Positions 10,822-22,500 are shown, counted from the stretch's first letter. The stretch: 64,000 bases of DNA from Camarhynchus parvulus (GCF_901933205.1 NW_022148820.1:32038-96037); one strand, 5' to 3'. Numbers and translations: made by a program. The notes: generated from the letters alone by a model not told the origin.

Positions 10822-11948
10822 CTGGAACCCCCCAAAAAAAACCCCAAAAATTCCCCAGAGCGGTGAGAAATTAAAACAAAAAAAAACCAGATTCCAAAAA
10901 TCCCCAACGTTTCCCCCATTTTCCCCAAAAAACTCACCCAAAAACGCAAAAAATTCCCCCCAAAATCCCAATTTTCCTCAAAAAAAATCCCATATTTATC
11001 CCAAAAATCCCGATTTCCCCCCAATTTTGTCCCTAGAAATCCCAATTTTCCCCAATTTTATCCCTAAAAAATCCCAAATTTCCCTAATTTTGTCCCCAGA
11101 AATCCCAATTTTCCGCAATTTTGTCCTGAAAAATCCCATTTTTTCCCAATTTCCTCCATTTTTGTCCCCAAAACTCCCAAATTTCCCCATTTTTGTCCCC
11201 AAAAATCCCAATTTTCTCCAATTTTGTCCCTAAAAACTCCCATTTTTCCCCAATTTCTCCCGATTTTTTCTCCCAAAAATCCCAAATTTCCCCAATTTTT
11301 TCCCAAAAAATCCCAAATTTCCCCAATTTTCTCCCCCAAAATGCCAAATTTCCCCCAACTTCCTCCCAAAACACCCAATTTTCCCACATTTTGTCCCTAA
11401 AAATCCCAATTTTCCCCATTTTTTCCCCTAAAAAATCCAATTTTTCCCATTTTCCACCGAATTTTTCCCCAAAAATCCCAATTTTCCCCAATTTTGTCCC
11501 TTAAAAATCCCATTTTTCCCCAATATCCCCCGATTTTTTTCCCCAAAAATCCCAAATTTCCCCAATTTCATCCCTAAAAATTCCAATTTTTCCCAATTTT
11601 CCCCATTTTTCCCAATTTCCCCCCGATTTTTCCCCCAAAATTCCATTTTTATCCCTAAAAAATCCCAATTTTCCCCATTTTTATCCCTAAAAAATCCCAT
11701 TTTCCCCCATTTTTTCCCCATTTCCCCCAATTTTGTCCCTAAAAATCCCAATTTCCTCCAATTTCATCCCTAAAAAATCCCAATTTTCCCCAATTTTGTC
11801 CCCGAAAATGCCAATTTTTCCCCAATTTCCCCCAATTTTGTCCCTAAAAATCCCAATTTCCTCCAATTTCATCCTTAAAAAATCCCAATATTCCCCATTT
11901 TCCCCATTTTTTCCCCATTTTTTCCCATTTTCCCCGATTTTCACTGAC
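10822..11948 (-). repeat. Intron array, CCCAATTTTGTCCCTAAAAAT units
   Basis: Intron between exons 13 and 14. The plus strand is C/A/T rich, made of ~36-48-bp units with CCCAATTTTCCCCAATTTT and GTCCCTAAAAATCCCA, about 25 copies. The minus strand is therefore G/A rich, with repeated GGGAAAATTGGG. No exon fragment is seen in it. No gene is seen. Confidence 0.8.
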
Positions 11949-12097
11949 CTGGTCGCAGGCCCCGCCCCCGCAGCCCCGCGGGCAGGGCCGGGGGGCGGGG
12001 CCAAGGCTGGGGGAGGGGCGGGGCCTCGGCTCCACGCGCGCGCGGAAGCCCCACCCCCCGGCGGCGCCGTCGGGTTCGAAATAAAGAACCAGAACCC
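11949..12097 (-). CDS. MEGF8: MEGF8 exon 13, end of the second CUB domain and start of an EGF
   Basis: The 149-bp exon starts after CCCATTTTCAG and ends GACCAG|GTCAGT. After the glycine codon shared with exon 12 it reads VLVLYFEPDGAAGGWGFRAR, a proline/arginine-rich stretch, then CPRGCGGGACDQ. The mammalian counterpart is LLVLHWEANGSSSWGFNAS ... CPENCNAHTGAGTCNQ, so this is the last strand of CUB2 followed by the first half of an EGF-like module. The 49-codon frame is open. The acceptor and first bases of this exon are the core of the 4-kb array upstream. Confidence 0.88.
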
Positions 12098-15000
12098 CTG
12101 AAAATGGGGCAAAAAACGGGAAAAATGGGTCAGGAACGGAACCAAAATCCCTGAAAATGGGGCAATGGGTCAGGAACGGAACCAGAACCCCTGAAAATGG
12201 GGCAAAAAACGGGAAAAATGGGTCAGGAACGGAACCAAAATCCCTGAAAATGGGGCAAAAAACGGGAAAAATGGGTCAGAAACAGAACCAGAACCCCTGA
12301 AAATGGGGCAAATGGGTCAGGAACGGAACCAGAACCCCTGAAAATGGGGCAAAAAACGGGAAAAATGGGTCAGGAACCAAAATCCCTGAAAATGGGGCAA
12401 AAAACGGGAAAAATGGGTCGGGAACAGAACCAGAACCCCTGAAAATGGGGCAAAAAACGGGAAAAATGGGTCAGGAACGGAACCAGAACCCCTGAAAATG
12501 GGGCAATGGGTCAGGAACGGAACCAGAACCCCTGAAAATGGGGCAAAAAACGGGAAAAATGGGTCAGGAACCAGAACCCCTGAAAATGGGGCAAAAAACG
12601 GGAAAAATGGGTCAGGAACAGAACCAGAACCCCTGAAAATGGGGCAAAAAACGGGAAAAATGGGTCAGGAACCAAAATCCCTGAAAATGGGGCAAAAAAC
12701 GGGAAAAATGGGTCAGGAACCAAAATCCCTGAAAATGGGGCAAAAAACGGGAAAAATGGGTCAGGAACAGAACCAAAATCCCTGAAAATGGGGCAAAAAA
12801 CGGGAAAAATGGGTCAGAAACAGAACCAAAATCCCTGAAAATGGGGCAATGGGTCAGGAACGGAACCAGAACCCCTGAAAAATGGGGCAAAAACGGGAAA
12901 ATGGGTCAGGAACCAAAAATCCCTGAAAATGGGGCAAAAACGGGAAAAATGGGTGGGGAACAGAACCAGAACCCCTGAAAATGGGGCAAAAACGGGAAAA
13001 TGGGTCAGGAACGGAACCAGAACCCCTGAAAATGGGGCAAAAACGGGAAAATGGGTCAGGAACGGAACCAGAACCCCTGAAAATGGGGCAAAAAACGGGA
13101 AAAATGGGTCAGGAACCAGAACCCCTGAAAATGGGGCAAAAAACGGGAAAAATGGGTCAGGAACCAAAATCCCTGAAAATGGGGCAAAAAACGGGAAAAA
13201 TGGGTCAGGAACCAAAATCCCTGAAAATGGGGCAAAAAACGGGAAAAATGGGTCAGGAACGGAACCAAAATCCCTGAAAATGGGGCAATGGGTCAGGAAC
13301 GGAACCAGAACCCCTGAAAATGGGGCAAAAAACGGGAAAAATGGGTCAGGAACCAAAATCCCCTGAAAATGGGGCAAAAACGGGAAAAATGGGTCAGGAA
13401 CCAAAATCCCTGAAAATGGGGCAAAAACGGAAAAATGGGTCAGAAACAGAACCAAAATCCTGAAAATGGGGCAATGGGTCAGGAACGGAACCAGAACCCC
13501 TGAAAATGGGGCAAAAAACGGGAAAAATGGGTCAGGAACCAAAATCCCTGAAAATGGGGCAAAAAACGGGAAAAATGGGTCGGGAACAGAACCAGAACCC
13601 CTGAAAATGGGGCAAAAAACGGGAAAAATGGGTCAGGAACGGAACCAGAACCCCTGAAAATGGGGCAAAAAACGGGAAAAATGGGTCAGGAACCAAAATC
13701 CCTGAAAATGGGGCAAAAAACGGGAAAAATGGGTCAGGAACCAAAATCCCTGAAAATGGGGCAAAAACGGGAAAAATGGGTCAGGAACCAAAATCCCTGA
13801 AAATGGGGCAAAAAACGGGAAAAATGGGTCAGGAACAGAACCAAAATCCCTGAAAATGGGGCAAAAACGGGAAAAATGGGTCAGAAACAGAACCAGAACC
13901 CCTGAAAATGGGGCAATGGGTCAGGAACGGAACCAGAACCCCTGAAAATGGGGCAAAAAACGGGAAAAATGGGTCAGGAACCAAAATCCCTGAAAATGGG
14001 GCAAAAAACGGGAAAAATGGGTCGGGAACAGAACCAGAACCCCTGAAAATGGGGCAAAAAACGGGAAAAATGGGTCAGGAACGGAACCAGAACCCCTGAA
14101 AATGGGGCAAAAAACGGGAAAAATGGGTCAGGAACGGAACCAGAACCCCTGAAAATGGGGCAATGGGTCAGGAACGGAACCAGAACCCCTGAAAATGGGG
14201 CAAAAAACGGGAAAAATGGGTCAGGAACCAGAACCCCTGAAAATGGGGCAAAAAACGGGAAAAATGGGTCAGGAACCAAAATCCCTGAAAATGGGGCAAA
14301 AAACGGGAAAAATGGGTCAGGAACAGAACCAGAACCCCTGAAAATGGGGCAATGGGTCAGGAACGGAACCAGAACCCCTGAAAATGGGGCAAAAACGGGA
14401 AAAATGGGTCAGGAACCAAAATCCCTGAAAATGGGGCAAAACGGGAAAAATGGGTCAGGAACCAAAATCCCTGAAAATGGGGCAAAAAACGGGAAAAATG
14501 GGTCAGGAACCAAAATCCCTGAAAATGGGGCAAAAAACGGGAAAAATGGGTCAGGAACAGAACCAAAATCCCTGAAAATGGGGCAAAAAACGGGAAAAAT
14601 GGGTCAGAAACAGAACCAAAATCCCTGAAAATGGGGCAATGGGTCAGGAACGGAACCAGAACCCCTGAAAATGGGGCAAAAAACCGGAAAAATGGGTCAG
14701 GAACCAAAATCCCTGAAAATGGGGCAAAAAACGGGAAAAATGGGTCGGGAACAGAACCAGAACCCCTGAAAATGGGGCAAAAAACGGGAAAAATGGGTCA
14801 GGAACGGAACCAGAACCCCTGAAAATGGGGCAAAAAACGGGAAAAATGGGTCAGGAACGGAACCAGAACCCCTGAAAATGGGGCAATGGGTCAGGAACGG
14901 AACCAGAACCCCTGAAAATGGGGCAAAAAACGGGAAAAATGGGTCAGGAACCAGAACCCCTGAAAATGGGGCAAAAAACGGGAAAAATGGGTCAGGAACC

Positions 15001-16275
15001 AAAATCCCTGAAAATGGGGCAAAAAACGGGAAAAATGGGTCAGGAACCAAAATCCCTGAAAATGGGGCAAAAAACGGGAAAAATGGGTCAGGAACGGAAC
15101 CAGAACCCCTGAAAATGGGGCAAAAAACGGGAAAAATGGGTCAGGAACAGAACCAGAACCCCTGAAAATGGGGCCAAAAACGGGAAAAATGGGTCAGGAA
15201 CCAAAATCCCTGAACATGGGGCAAAAAACGGGAAAAATGGGTCAGGAACGGAACCAGAACCCCTGAACATGGGGCAAAAAACCGGAAAAATGGGTCAGGA
15301 ACCAAAATCCCTGAAAATGGGGCAAAAAACGGGAAAAATGGGTCAGGAACGGAACCAGAACCCCTGAAAATGGGGCAAAAAACGGGAAAAATGGGTCAGG
15401 AACGGAACCAGAACCCCTGAAAATGGGGCAAAAAACGGGAAAAATGGGTCAGGAACCAAAATCCCTGAAAATGGGGCAAAAAACGGGAAAAATGGGTCAG
15501 GAACGGAACCAGAACCCCTGAAAATGGGGCAAAAAACGGGAAAAATGGGTCGGGAACGGAACCAGAACCCCTGAAAATGGGGCAAAAACGGGAAAAATGG
15601 GTCAGGAACCAAAATCCCTGAAAATGGGGCAAAAAACGGGAAAAATGGGTCAGGAACCAAAATCCCTGAAAATGGGGCAAAAACCGGGAAAAATGGGTCA
15701 GGAACAGAACCAGAACCCCTGAAAATGGGGCAAAAAACGGGAAAAATGGGTCAGGGACGGAACCAGAACCCCTGAAAATGGGGCAAAAAACGGGAAAAAT
15801 GGGTCAGGAACCAAAATCCCTGAAAATGGGGCCAAAACGGGAAAAATGGGTCGGGAACAGAACCAGAACCCTGAAAATGGGGCAAAAACGGAAAATGGGT
15901 CAGGAACGGAACCAGAACCCCTGAAAATGGGGGGGAAAAACGGGAAAAATGGGTCAGGAACCAAAATCCTGAAAATGGGGCAAAAACGGGAAAAATGGGT
16001 CAGGAACCAAAATCCCTGAAAATGGGGCAAAAACCGGGAAAAATGGGTCAGGAACGGAACCAGAACCCCTGAAAATGGGGCAAAAAACGGGAAAAATGGG
16101 TCAGGGACGGAACCAGAACCCCTGAAAATGAGGCAAAAAACGGGAAAAATGGGTCAGGAAGAGAACCAGAATCCCTGAAAATGGGGCAAAAAACGGGAAA
16201 AATGGGTCAGGAACCAAAATCCCTGAAAATGGGGCAAAAAACGGGAAAAATGGGTCAGGAACGGAACAGAAATGG
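12098..16275 (-). repeat. Large 35-53-bp minisatellite carrying the exon 13 acceptor in every unit
   Basis: Intron between exons 12 and 13. It holds roughly 80 units of 35, 45 or 53 bp. On the minus strand each unit contains GGGTTCTGGTTCC or a variant, GACCCATTTTTCCCG, and TTTTTTGCCCCATTTTCAG. The last part is the polypyrimidine tract and AG of exon 13, and GGGTTCTGGTT is the first eleven bases of that exon. Higher-order repetition is visible: a ~190-bp block of short and long units recurs at 13466, 13908 and 14631. The array ends abruptly near 16275. Confidence 0.92.
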
Positions 16276-16660
16276 AAATTCGGGGATTGCCAAAAAAAAA
16301 CCCGGCAAAAATCGGCGCAGAAATGGCCAAAATCGGCCGGGTTTGGGCTTTGGGGTTTTTGGGGTTTTGGGGATTTTGGGGTTTTTGGGGCAGAATTTTG
16401 GGGTTTTTGGGATTTTGGGGTTTTGGGATTTTGGGGCAGAATTTCGGGATTTTGAGGTTTTGGGATTTTGGGGTTTTTGGGCAGAATTTTGGGATTTTGC
16501 GGTTTTTGGGGTTTTGGGGTTTGGGGGGGTTGGAGTTTTGGAGTTTTTGGGATTTTGGGGTTTTTTGGGGTTTTGCGGTTTTTGGGATTTGGGGCTTTTT
16601 GGGATTTTGGGGCAGAATTTTGGGATTTTGGGGTTTTTGGGGTTTTAAGGTTTTTGGGGT
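16276..16660 (-). repeat. TTTTGGGG-rich tract
   Basis: Starting near 16330 the plus strand consists of GGGGTTTTTGGGATTTTGGG-type repeats with GGGGCAGAATTTTGGG interspersed. It resembles ciliate telomere repeats only by chance of composition. Four-G runs recur every few bases, so G-quadruplex formation on the plus strand is possible. No gene is seen. Confidence 0.75.
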
Positions 16661-18119
16661 CCCTGAGTCCATTTTTGGGGTGGATTTTGGGGTTTTTGGG
16701 GTCCCCGAGTCCATTTTTGGGGTGATTTTTGGGGTCCCCGAGTCCATTTTTTGGGGTGATTTTGGGTGTTTTTGGGGTGATTTTGGGGGTTTTTGGGGTG
16801 ATTTTGGGTGGTTTTGGGGTGATTTTGGGGGTTTTTGGGGTGATTTTGGGTGGTTTTGGGTTCCCGTACCTGAGCTGGCCTCCAGGCTGAGGCTGTGGGG
16901 GGTCCTGGGGTGGATTTGGGGTTTTGTGGGGTTTTTGGGGGTGATTTTTGGTGTTTTTGGGGTGATTTTTGGTGTTTTTGGGCTGATTTTTGGGGTTTTT
17001 TGGGGTGGATTTTGGGGGTCCCCGAGTCCATTTTTGGGGGTGATTTTGGGTGGTTTTGGGTTCCCGTACCTGAGCTGGCCTCCAGGCTGAGGCTGTGGTG
17101 GGTCCCAGGGCGGATTTTGGGGTTTTTGGGGGTGGTTTTTGGTGGTTTTTGGGGTGCTTTTTGGTGTTTTTGGGGTGATTTTGGGTGGTTTTGGGGTGAT
17201 TTTTGGTGTTTTTGGGGGGGTGTTTTTGGGTGGTTTTGGGTTCCCGTACCTGAGCTGGCCTCCAGGCTGAGGCTGTGGGGGGTCCTGGGGTGATTTTGGG
17301 GTTTTTTGGTGTTTTTGGGGTGATTTTGGGGGTTTTTGGGGTGATTTTGGGTGGTTTTGGGGTGATTTTGGGTGTTTTTGGGGTGGTTTTGGGGTGATTT
17401 TGGGTGTTTTTGGGGTGATTTTGGGTGGTTTTGGGGTGATTTTGGGTGTTTTTGGGGTGGTTTTGGGGTGATTTTGGGTGGTTGGGGTGATTTTGGGTGT
17501 TTTTGGGGTGTTTTTGGTGTTTTTGGGGTGATTTTGGGTGGTTTTGGGGTGGTTTTGGGGTGGTTTTGGGGGTTTTGGGGTGATTTTTGGTGTTTTGGGT
17601 GTTTTTGGTGTTTTTGGGGTGGTTTTGGGGTGATTTTGGGTGTTTTTGGGGTGGTTTTGGGGTGATTTTGGGTGTTTTTGGGGTGATTTTGGGTGGTTTT
17701 GGGGTGTTTTGGGGTGATTTTGGGGGTTTTGGGGTGATTTTGGGTGTTTTTGGGGGTGATTTTTGGTGTTTTTGGGGTGGTTTTGGGGTGATTTTGGGTG
17801 GTTTTGGGGTGTTTTTGGGGTGATTTTGGGTGGTTTTGGGTTCCCGTACCTGAGCTGGCCTCCAGGCTGAGGCTGTGGGGGGTCCTGGGGTGGATTTGGG
17901 GTTTTTTGGTGTTTTTGGGGTGATTTTGGGGGTTTTTGGGGGTGATTTTGGGTGTTTTTGGGGTGATTTTGGGTGTTTTTGGGGTGGTTTTGGGGTGATT
18001 TTGGGTGGTTTTGGGTGATTTTGGGGTGATTTTGGGTGTTTTTGGGGTGTTTTTGGGGTGATTTTGGGTGGTTTTGGGGTGGTTTTGGGGTGATTTTGGG
18101 TGGTTTTGGGTTCCCGTAC
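16661..18119 (-). repeat. Intron array, GGGGTGATTTTGGGTGGTTT units with exon 12 3' end copies
   Basis: Intron immediately downstream of exon 12. The basic unit is GGGTGTTTTTGGGGTGATTT on the plus strand. Four copies of the last ~35 bases of exon 12 with its GTACGG donor are embedded near 16865-16900, 17066-17103, 17247-17283 and 17847-17883. On the minus strand each reads CAGCCTCAGCCTGGAGG then CCAGCTCAG|GTACGG. Near 16665-17035 another unit carries GTCCCCGAGTCCATTTTTGG. The minus strand lacks stops in all three frames for well over 1 kb. Confidence 0.88.
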
Positions 18120-18247
18120 CTGAGCTGGCCTCCAGGCTGAGGCTGTGGCCGCTGCCCCCCCCGCAGAGCGCCCCCAGCAGGGTGGGCTCCCCCTGCACCC
18201 CCGTCCAGCAGCGCCGGGAGCCCGTCGAAGGCGTACACGAAGCTGCC
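18120..18247 (-). CDS. MEGF8: MEGF8 exon 12, second CUB domain (apparent frameshift)
   Basis: The 128-bp exon starts after AAACTGCACAG and ends GCTCAG|GTACGG. It opens as GSFVYAFDGLPALLDG, matching mammalian YVLAFDGFPRFLDTG, then needs a one-base shift to read VQGEPTLLGALCGGGSGHS and LSLEASSG (mammalian VVQSDRSLIAAFCGQ ... VQALSG). Removing one G from the GGGGG run (plus-strand C run 18198-18202) restores the frame and gives the exit phase exon 13 needs. The FDG motif is typical of CUB domains. A homopolymer error is likely. The intron upstream is 2.7 kb of tandem repeat. Confidence 0.87.
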
Positions 18248-20913
18248 CTGTGCAGTTTGGGGCAAAATCCCACCGGTTTGGCAAAATTCGGGAAAATTCA
18301 GGGAGATTTGGGGATGTTCAGGGAGATTTTGGGGGGGCAAGCTTGAAAATCCCCCCAAAATCCCCTTCAAACCCCCCCAAAACCCCCAAAATTCATCGTT
18401 TTCTCCCCAAACTCCCCCCGCAAAAATCACAATTTTCCCTCGAAATCCCGCCTCAAAGAAATTCCCAATTTTCTCCAAATCCCACCCAAAAAATTCCCAA
18501 TTTTCTCCAAATCCCTCCCAAAAAATTCCCAATTTTCTCCCAAGCCCCACCCAAAAAATCCCAATTCCCCCTCAAATTCCACCCAAAATTCCCAATTTTC
18601 CCTCCCAATCCCAATTTCCCCCCAAATTCTCAGTTTTTCCCCTCAAACCTCTCCAAAATTCCTGGTTTTCCCCCCTAAAATTCCCAATTTCACCCCCAAA
18701 CCCCCCAAAATCCCAAGTCTTCCCCCCAAAACCCCAAAAATCCCAATTTTCCCCCAAAAATCCCGATTTCCCCCCAAAATTCCCATTTTCCCCCCCAAAT
18801 CCAATTTCCCACCCAAAAATCCCAATTTTTCTCACAAAATTCCCATTTTCCCACCCACAACCCTGTTTTTTCCCCCCAAAATCCCAATTTTTCTCCTCCA
18901 ACCCCCACAAAATCCCAATTTTTTCCCTGAAAATCCCCATTTTTCCCCCAAAACCCCTTTTTTTCCCCAAAATTCCCATTTCCCCCCCAAAATCCCAATT
19001 TTTCTCCCCCAACCCCCCAAATCCCAATTTTCCCCCCCAAAATTCCCATCTTTCCCCCTCAAAATCCCAGTTTTTCCCCCAAATCCCAATTTCTCACCAA
19101 AAATCCCAATTTTTTCCCTGAAAATCCCCATTTTTCCCCCCAAAATCCCAATTATCCCTCCCAAATCCAATTTCCCATCCAAAATACCAATTTTTTTCTC
19201 ACAAAATTCCCATTTTCCCACCCACAACCCTGTTTTTTCCCCCCAAATTCCCAATTTTTCTCCTCCAACCCCCCAAAATCCCAATTTTTTCCTTGAAAAT
19301 TGCCATTTTCCCTCCAAAATTTCCATTTTCCCCCCAAATCCCCATTTTTCCCCTAAAACCCCTTTTTTTTCCCCAAAATTCCCATTTCCCCCCCCAAAAT
19401 ACCAATTTTTCTCCTCCAACCCTCCCAAATCCCCATTTTTCCCTGAAAATTCCCATTTTCCCCCCCAAATTCCCAATTTCGCCCCCCAAAATCCCTTTTT
19501 TCCCCCCAAATCCCCATTTCCCCCCCAAATCCCCATTTTCCGCCCAAAATCCCCATATTTTCCCTGAAAATTCCCATTTTTCCCACCCACAACCACATTT
19601 TTCCCCCCAAAATTCCCATTTTTCTCCCCAAAATCCCCATTTTTTTCCCTGAAAATCCCCATTTTCCCCCCAAAATCCCAATTTTTTCCCTGGAAATCCC
19701 CATTTTTCCCCCCAAAATTCCCATTTCCCCCCCAAAATCCCAAAATTTCTCCTCCAACCCCCCCAAATCCCAATTATTCTCCTGAAAATTCCCATTTTCC
19801 CCCAAAATCCCCATTTTTCCCCTGAAAATCCCAATTTCCCCCCAAAATCCCCATTTTTCCCCTGAAAATCCCAATTTCCCCCCCAAAATTCCCATTTTCC
19901 CCCCAAAATCCCAATTTTTCCCCCCAAAATTCCCATTTTCCCCCGAAAATCCCAATTTCCCCCCCAAAATTCCCATTTTTCCCCCAAAATCCCAATTTTT
20001 CCCCCCAAAATTCCCATTTTCCCCCCAAAATCCCCATTTTCCCCTGAAAATCCCAATTTTTCCCCCCAAAATTCCCATTTTTCCCCTGAAAATCCCAATT
20101 TTTCCCCCAAAATTCCCATTTTTCCCTGAAAATCCCGATTTCCCCCCAAAATTCCCATTTTTCCCCGAAAATCCCAATTTTCCCCCAAAATTCCCATTTT
20201 TCCCCAAAACCGCAATTTTCCCCCCAAAATTCCCATTTTTCACCCCAAAACCGCAATTTTCCCCCCAAAATCCCCATTTTTCCCCCGAAAATCCCAATTT
20301 TTCCCCCCAAAATTTCCATTTTTCCCCTGAAAATCCCAATTCCCCCCCAAAATTCCCATTTTTCCCCCAAAAATCCCGATTTTTCCCCCCAAAATCCCCA
20401 TTTTTCCCCTGAAAATCCCAATTTTTCCCCCAAAATTCCCATTTTTCCCCCGAAAATCCCAATTTTCCCCCCAAAATCCCCATTTTTCCCCAAAAAAACC
20501 CAATTTTTCCCCCCAAAATCCCCATTTTTCCCCTGAAAATCCCAATTTCCCCCCCAAAATTCCCATTTTCCCCGAAAATCCCAATTTCCCCCCCAAAATT
20601 CCCATTTATCCCCTGAAAATCCCCGATTTCCCCCGAAAATCCCAATTTTTCCCCCCAAAATCCCCATTTTTCCCCTGAAAATCCCAATTTCCCCCCCAAA
20701 ATCCCCAATTTCCCCCCCAAAATTCCCATTTTTCCCCCAAAAATCCCGATTTTTCCCCCCAAAATCCCCATTTTTCCCCTGAAAATCCCAATTCCCCCCC
20801 AAAATTTCCATTTTTCCCCCCAAAAATCCCAATTTTTTGCCCCCCAAATCCCGATTTTTCCCCCGAAATCCCCGATTTTTCCCCCCCAAACCCGCATTTC
20901 CCCCTGCCCTCAC
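18248..20913 (-). repeat. Intron array, CCCCCCAAAATTCCCATTTTT units
   Basis: Intron between exons 11 and 12. From about 18340 the plus strand is C/A rich. The unit is ~35-45 bp, built from CCCCTGAAAATCCCAATTT and CCCCCCAAAATTCCCATTT, perhaps sixty copies, most regular at 19770-20830. Around 18830-19650 a larger unit near 370 bp recurs, marked by CCCACCCACAACCCTGTTTT. The minus strand is a long G/A-rich tract that is open in several frames (>500 codons) without resembling any protein. No exon fragments are seen. Confidence 0.82.
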
Positions 20914-21136
20914 CTGGCAGAGCTGCTCGCCGTCGGGCCGCAGGGTGAGGCCGATTTTGGGGCAATTCCGGGCGCTTTTGGGGCAGGGCCGGGGCCCCCC
21001 CGTGACCGAGAGCAGCCAGAGGCAGTGGGGGAGGGGCGGCCCCGCCTGCCCCGCCCGGGAGCCCAAATGCAGCGGGGCCCCGAGCGAGGGCAGCACGCGG
21101 CGGCCCCGGCACTGCCGCACGCACGCGCCCCCGTGC
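20914..21136 (-). CDS. MEGF8: MEGF8 exon 11, start of the second CUB domain
   Basis: The 223-bp exon starts after GTTGTCCCCAG and ends CTGCCAG|GTGAGG. It completes the arginine codon from exon 10 and reads HGGACVRQCRGRRVLPSL, GAPLHLGSRAGQAGPPLPH, CLWLLSVTGGPRPCPKSA, then IGLTLRPDGEQLCQ. Mammalian MEGF8 has CFRECGGRALLTNVSSVALG ... LSYCVWVVSATEELQPC ... LTLTFSPDSSTPC. The paired cysteines and the tryptophan in CLWLLSV fit the CUB fold. The 74-codon frame is intact and exits in phase 0. A second partial copy of its 5' third lies upstream at 22014-22097. Confidence 0.9.
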
Positions 21137-22500
21137 CTGGGGACAACATGGGAAACAAACAGTGGGAAAAATTCAGCCTTTCCGCCAGTTTCTCCTATTT
21201 CTGCCCGGCTTTTTTCGGATTTTTTTCTGATTTTTTTCTGATTTTTTTCTGATTTTTTTCTGATTTTTTCTGATTTTTTTCCTATTATTTCTCGATTTTT
21301 TTTCTGATTTTTTTTCCAATTTTTCCCGATTTTTCCCGATTTTTTTCTGATTTTTTCCCAAATTTTTTTCAATTTTTTTCTGATTTTTTCCCGACTTTTT
21401 CCTGATTTTTTCCTGATTTTTTCAGATTTGTTTCAGATTTTTTCCTGATTTTTTCTGATTTTTTTCTGATTTTTTTCTGATTTTTTCTGATTTTTTTCCT
21501 ATTATTTCCCGATTTTTTTTCTGATTTTTTTTTCCAATTTTTTTTCCAATTTTTCCCGATTTTTCCCGATTTTTTTCTGATTTTTTCCCAATTTTTTTCC
21601 AATTTTTTGTGATTTTTTCCTATTTTTTCTCAATTTTTTCCTGATTTTTTCCGATTTTTTTTCAATTTTTTCTGATTTTTTTCCGATTTTTTTTTTTTTT
21701 TCGATTTTTTCCCTGATTTTTTCATTATTTTTTCCCAATTTTTCCCGATTTTTTTCTGATTTTTTCAGATACTTTTCTGGTTTTTTCCTGATTTTTTTCC
21801 GATTTTTTTCCTTTTTTTTTCCAATTTTTTTCCAATTTTTCTGAATTTTTTTTCAATTTCTTTCCTGTTTTTTTTCCAATTTTTTCTGATTTTTAGGTAT
21901 TTTATTCTGATTTTTTTCAGGAGTTTTTGGGGATTTTTTTGGTGATTTTTAGGGATTTTTTTGGTGATTTTTAGGGATTTTTTTGGGCGCATTTTGGGGG
22001 TTTTTGGCTGCGGAGCCCAAATGCAGCGGGGCCCCGACAGCGAGGGCAGCACGCGGCGGCCCCGGCACTGCCGCACGCACGCGCCCCCGTGCCTGCATCG
22101 AGAAACGGACTTTTGGGGAAAAGCATCACTTCTGCCAGTTTCTCCTATTTTTCCCGACTTTTTTCTGATTTTTTTTCTGATTTTTTTCTGATTTTTTCTG
22201 ATTTTTTTCTGATTTTTTCTGATTTTTTTCCTATTATTTCCCGATTTTTTTTTCTGATTTTTTTTTCCAATTTTTCCCGATTTTTCCCGATTTTTTTCTG
22301 ATTTTTTCCCAATTTTTTTTCAATTTTTTTCTGATTTTTTCCCGATTTTTTTCTGATTTTTTCCTGATTTTTTTCAGATTTGTTTCTGATTTTTTCCTGA
22401 TTTTTTTCTGATTTTTTTCCTGATTTTTTCTGATTTTTTCATGATTTTTTCATTTTTTTCCTTTTTTTCTGATTTTTTCCATTTTTTGACCCTTTTTTTC
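21137..22500 (-). repeat. Intron array, TTTTTTTCTGA units
   Basis: Intron between exons 10 and 11. The plus strand is T rich: about 100 copies of TTTTTTCTGATTTTTT variants, with CCCGATTTTT and CCTATTATTT punctuating units of roughly 230 bp. It is by far the most AT-rich stretch here. The transcript would be A rich with repeated GAAAAAAATCAG. It contains the partial exon 11 copy listed separately. No gene is seen. Confidence 0.82.
22014..22097 (-). pseudogene. Duplicate of the 5' third of MEGF8 exon 11
   Basis: The stretch repeats the start of exon 11 from its acceptor (GATGCAG|GCACGGGGGCG) to the CATTTGGGCTCC region. It has four extra bases in the middle (CTCGCTGTCGGGG against CTCGCTCGGGG), so the frame is broken relative to the true exon. 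It then runs into repeat. The T-rich array follows it on both sides, showing that exon edge and array were duplicated together. Confidence 0.82.

Noticed and set aside
12098..16275. Possible CRISPR array because of regular 45-53-bp units
   Set aside because: There are no distinct spacers; the whole unit repeats, the host is a vertebrate, and the unit contains a splice acceptor.
16330..16650. Interstitial telomere sequence (TTTTGGGG)
   Set aside because: Vertebrate telomeres are TTAGGG; this tract is irregular and continuous with neighbouring intron repeats of similar composition.
18832..21372. Minus-strand G/K/F-rich open frames of 300-530 codons
   Set aside because: They come from the CCCCCCAAAATTCCC array and run straight through exon 11 in the wrong frame.
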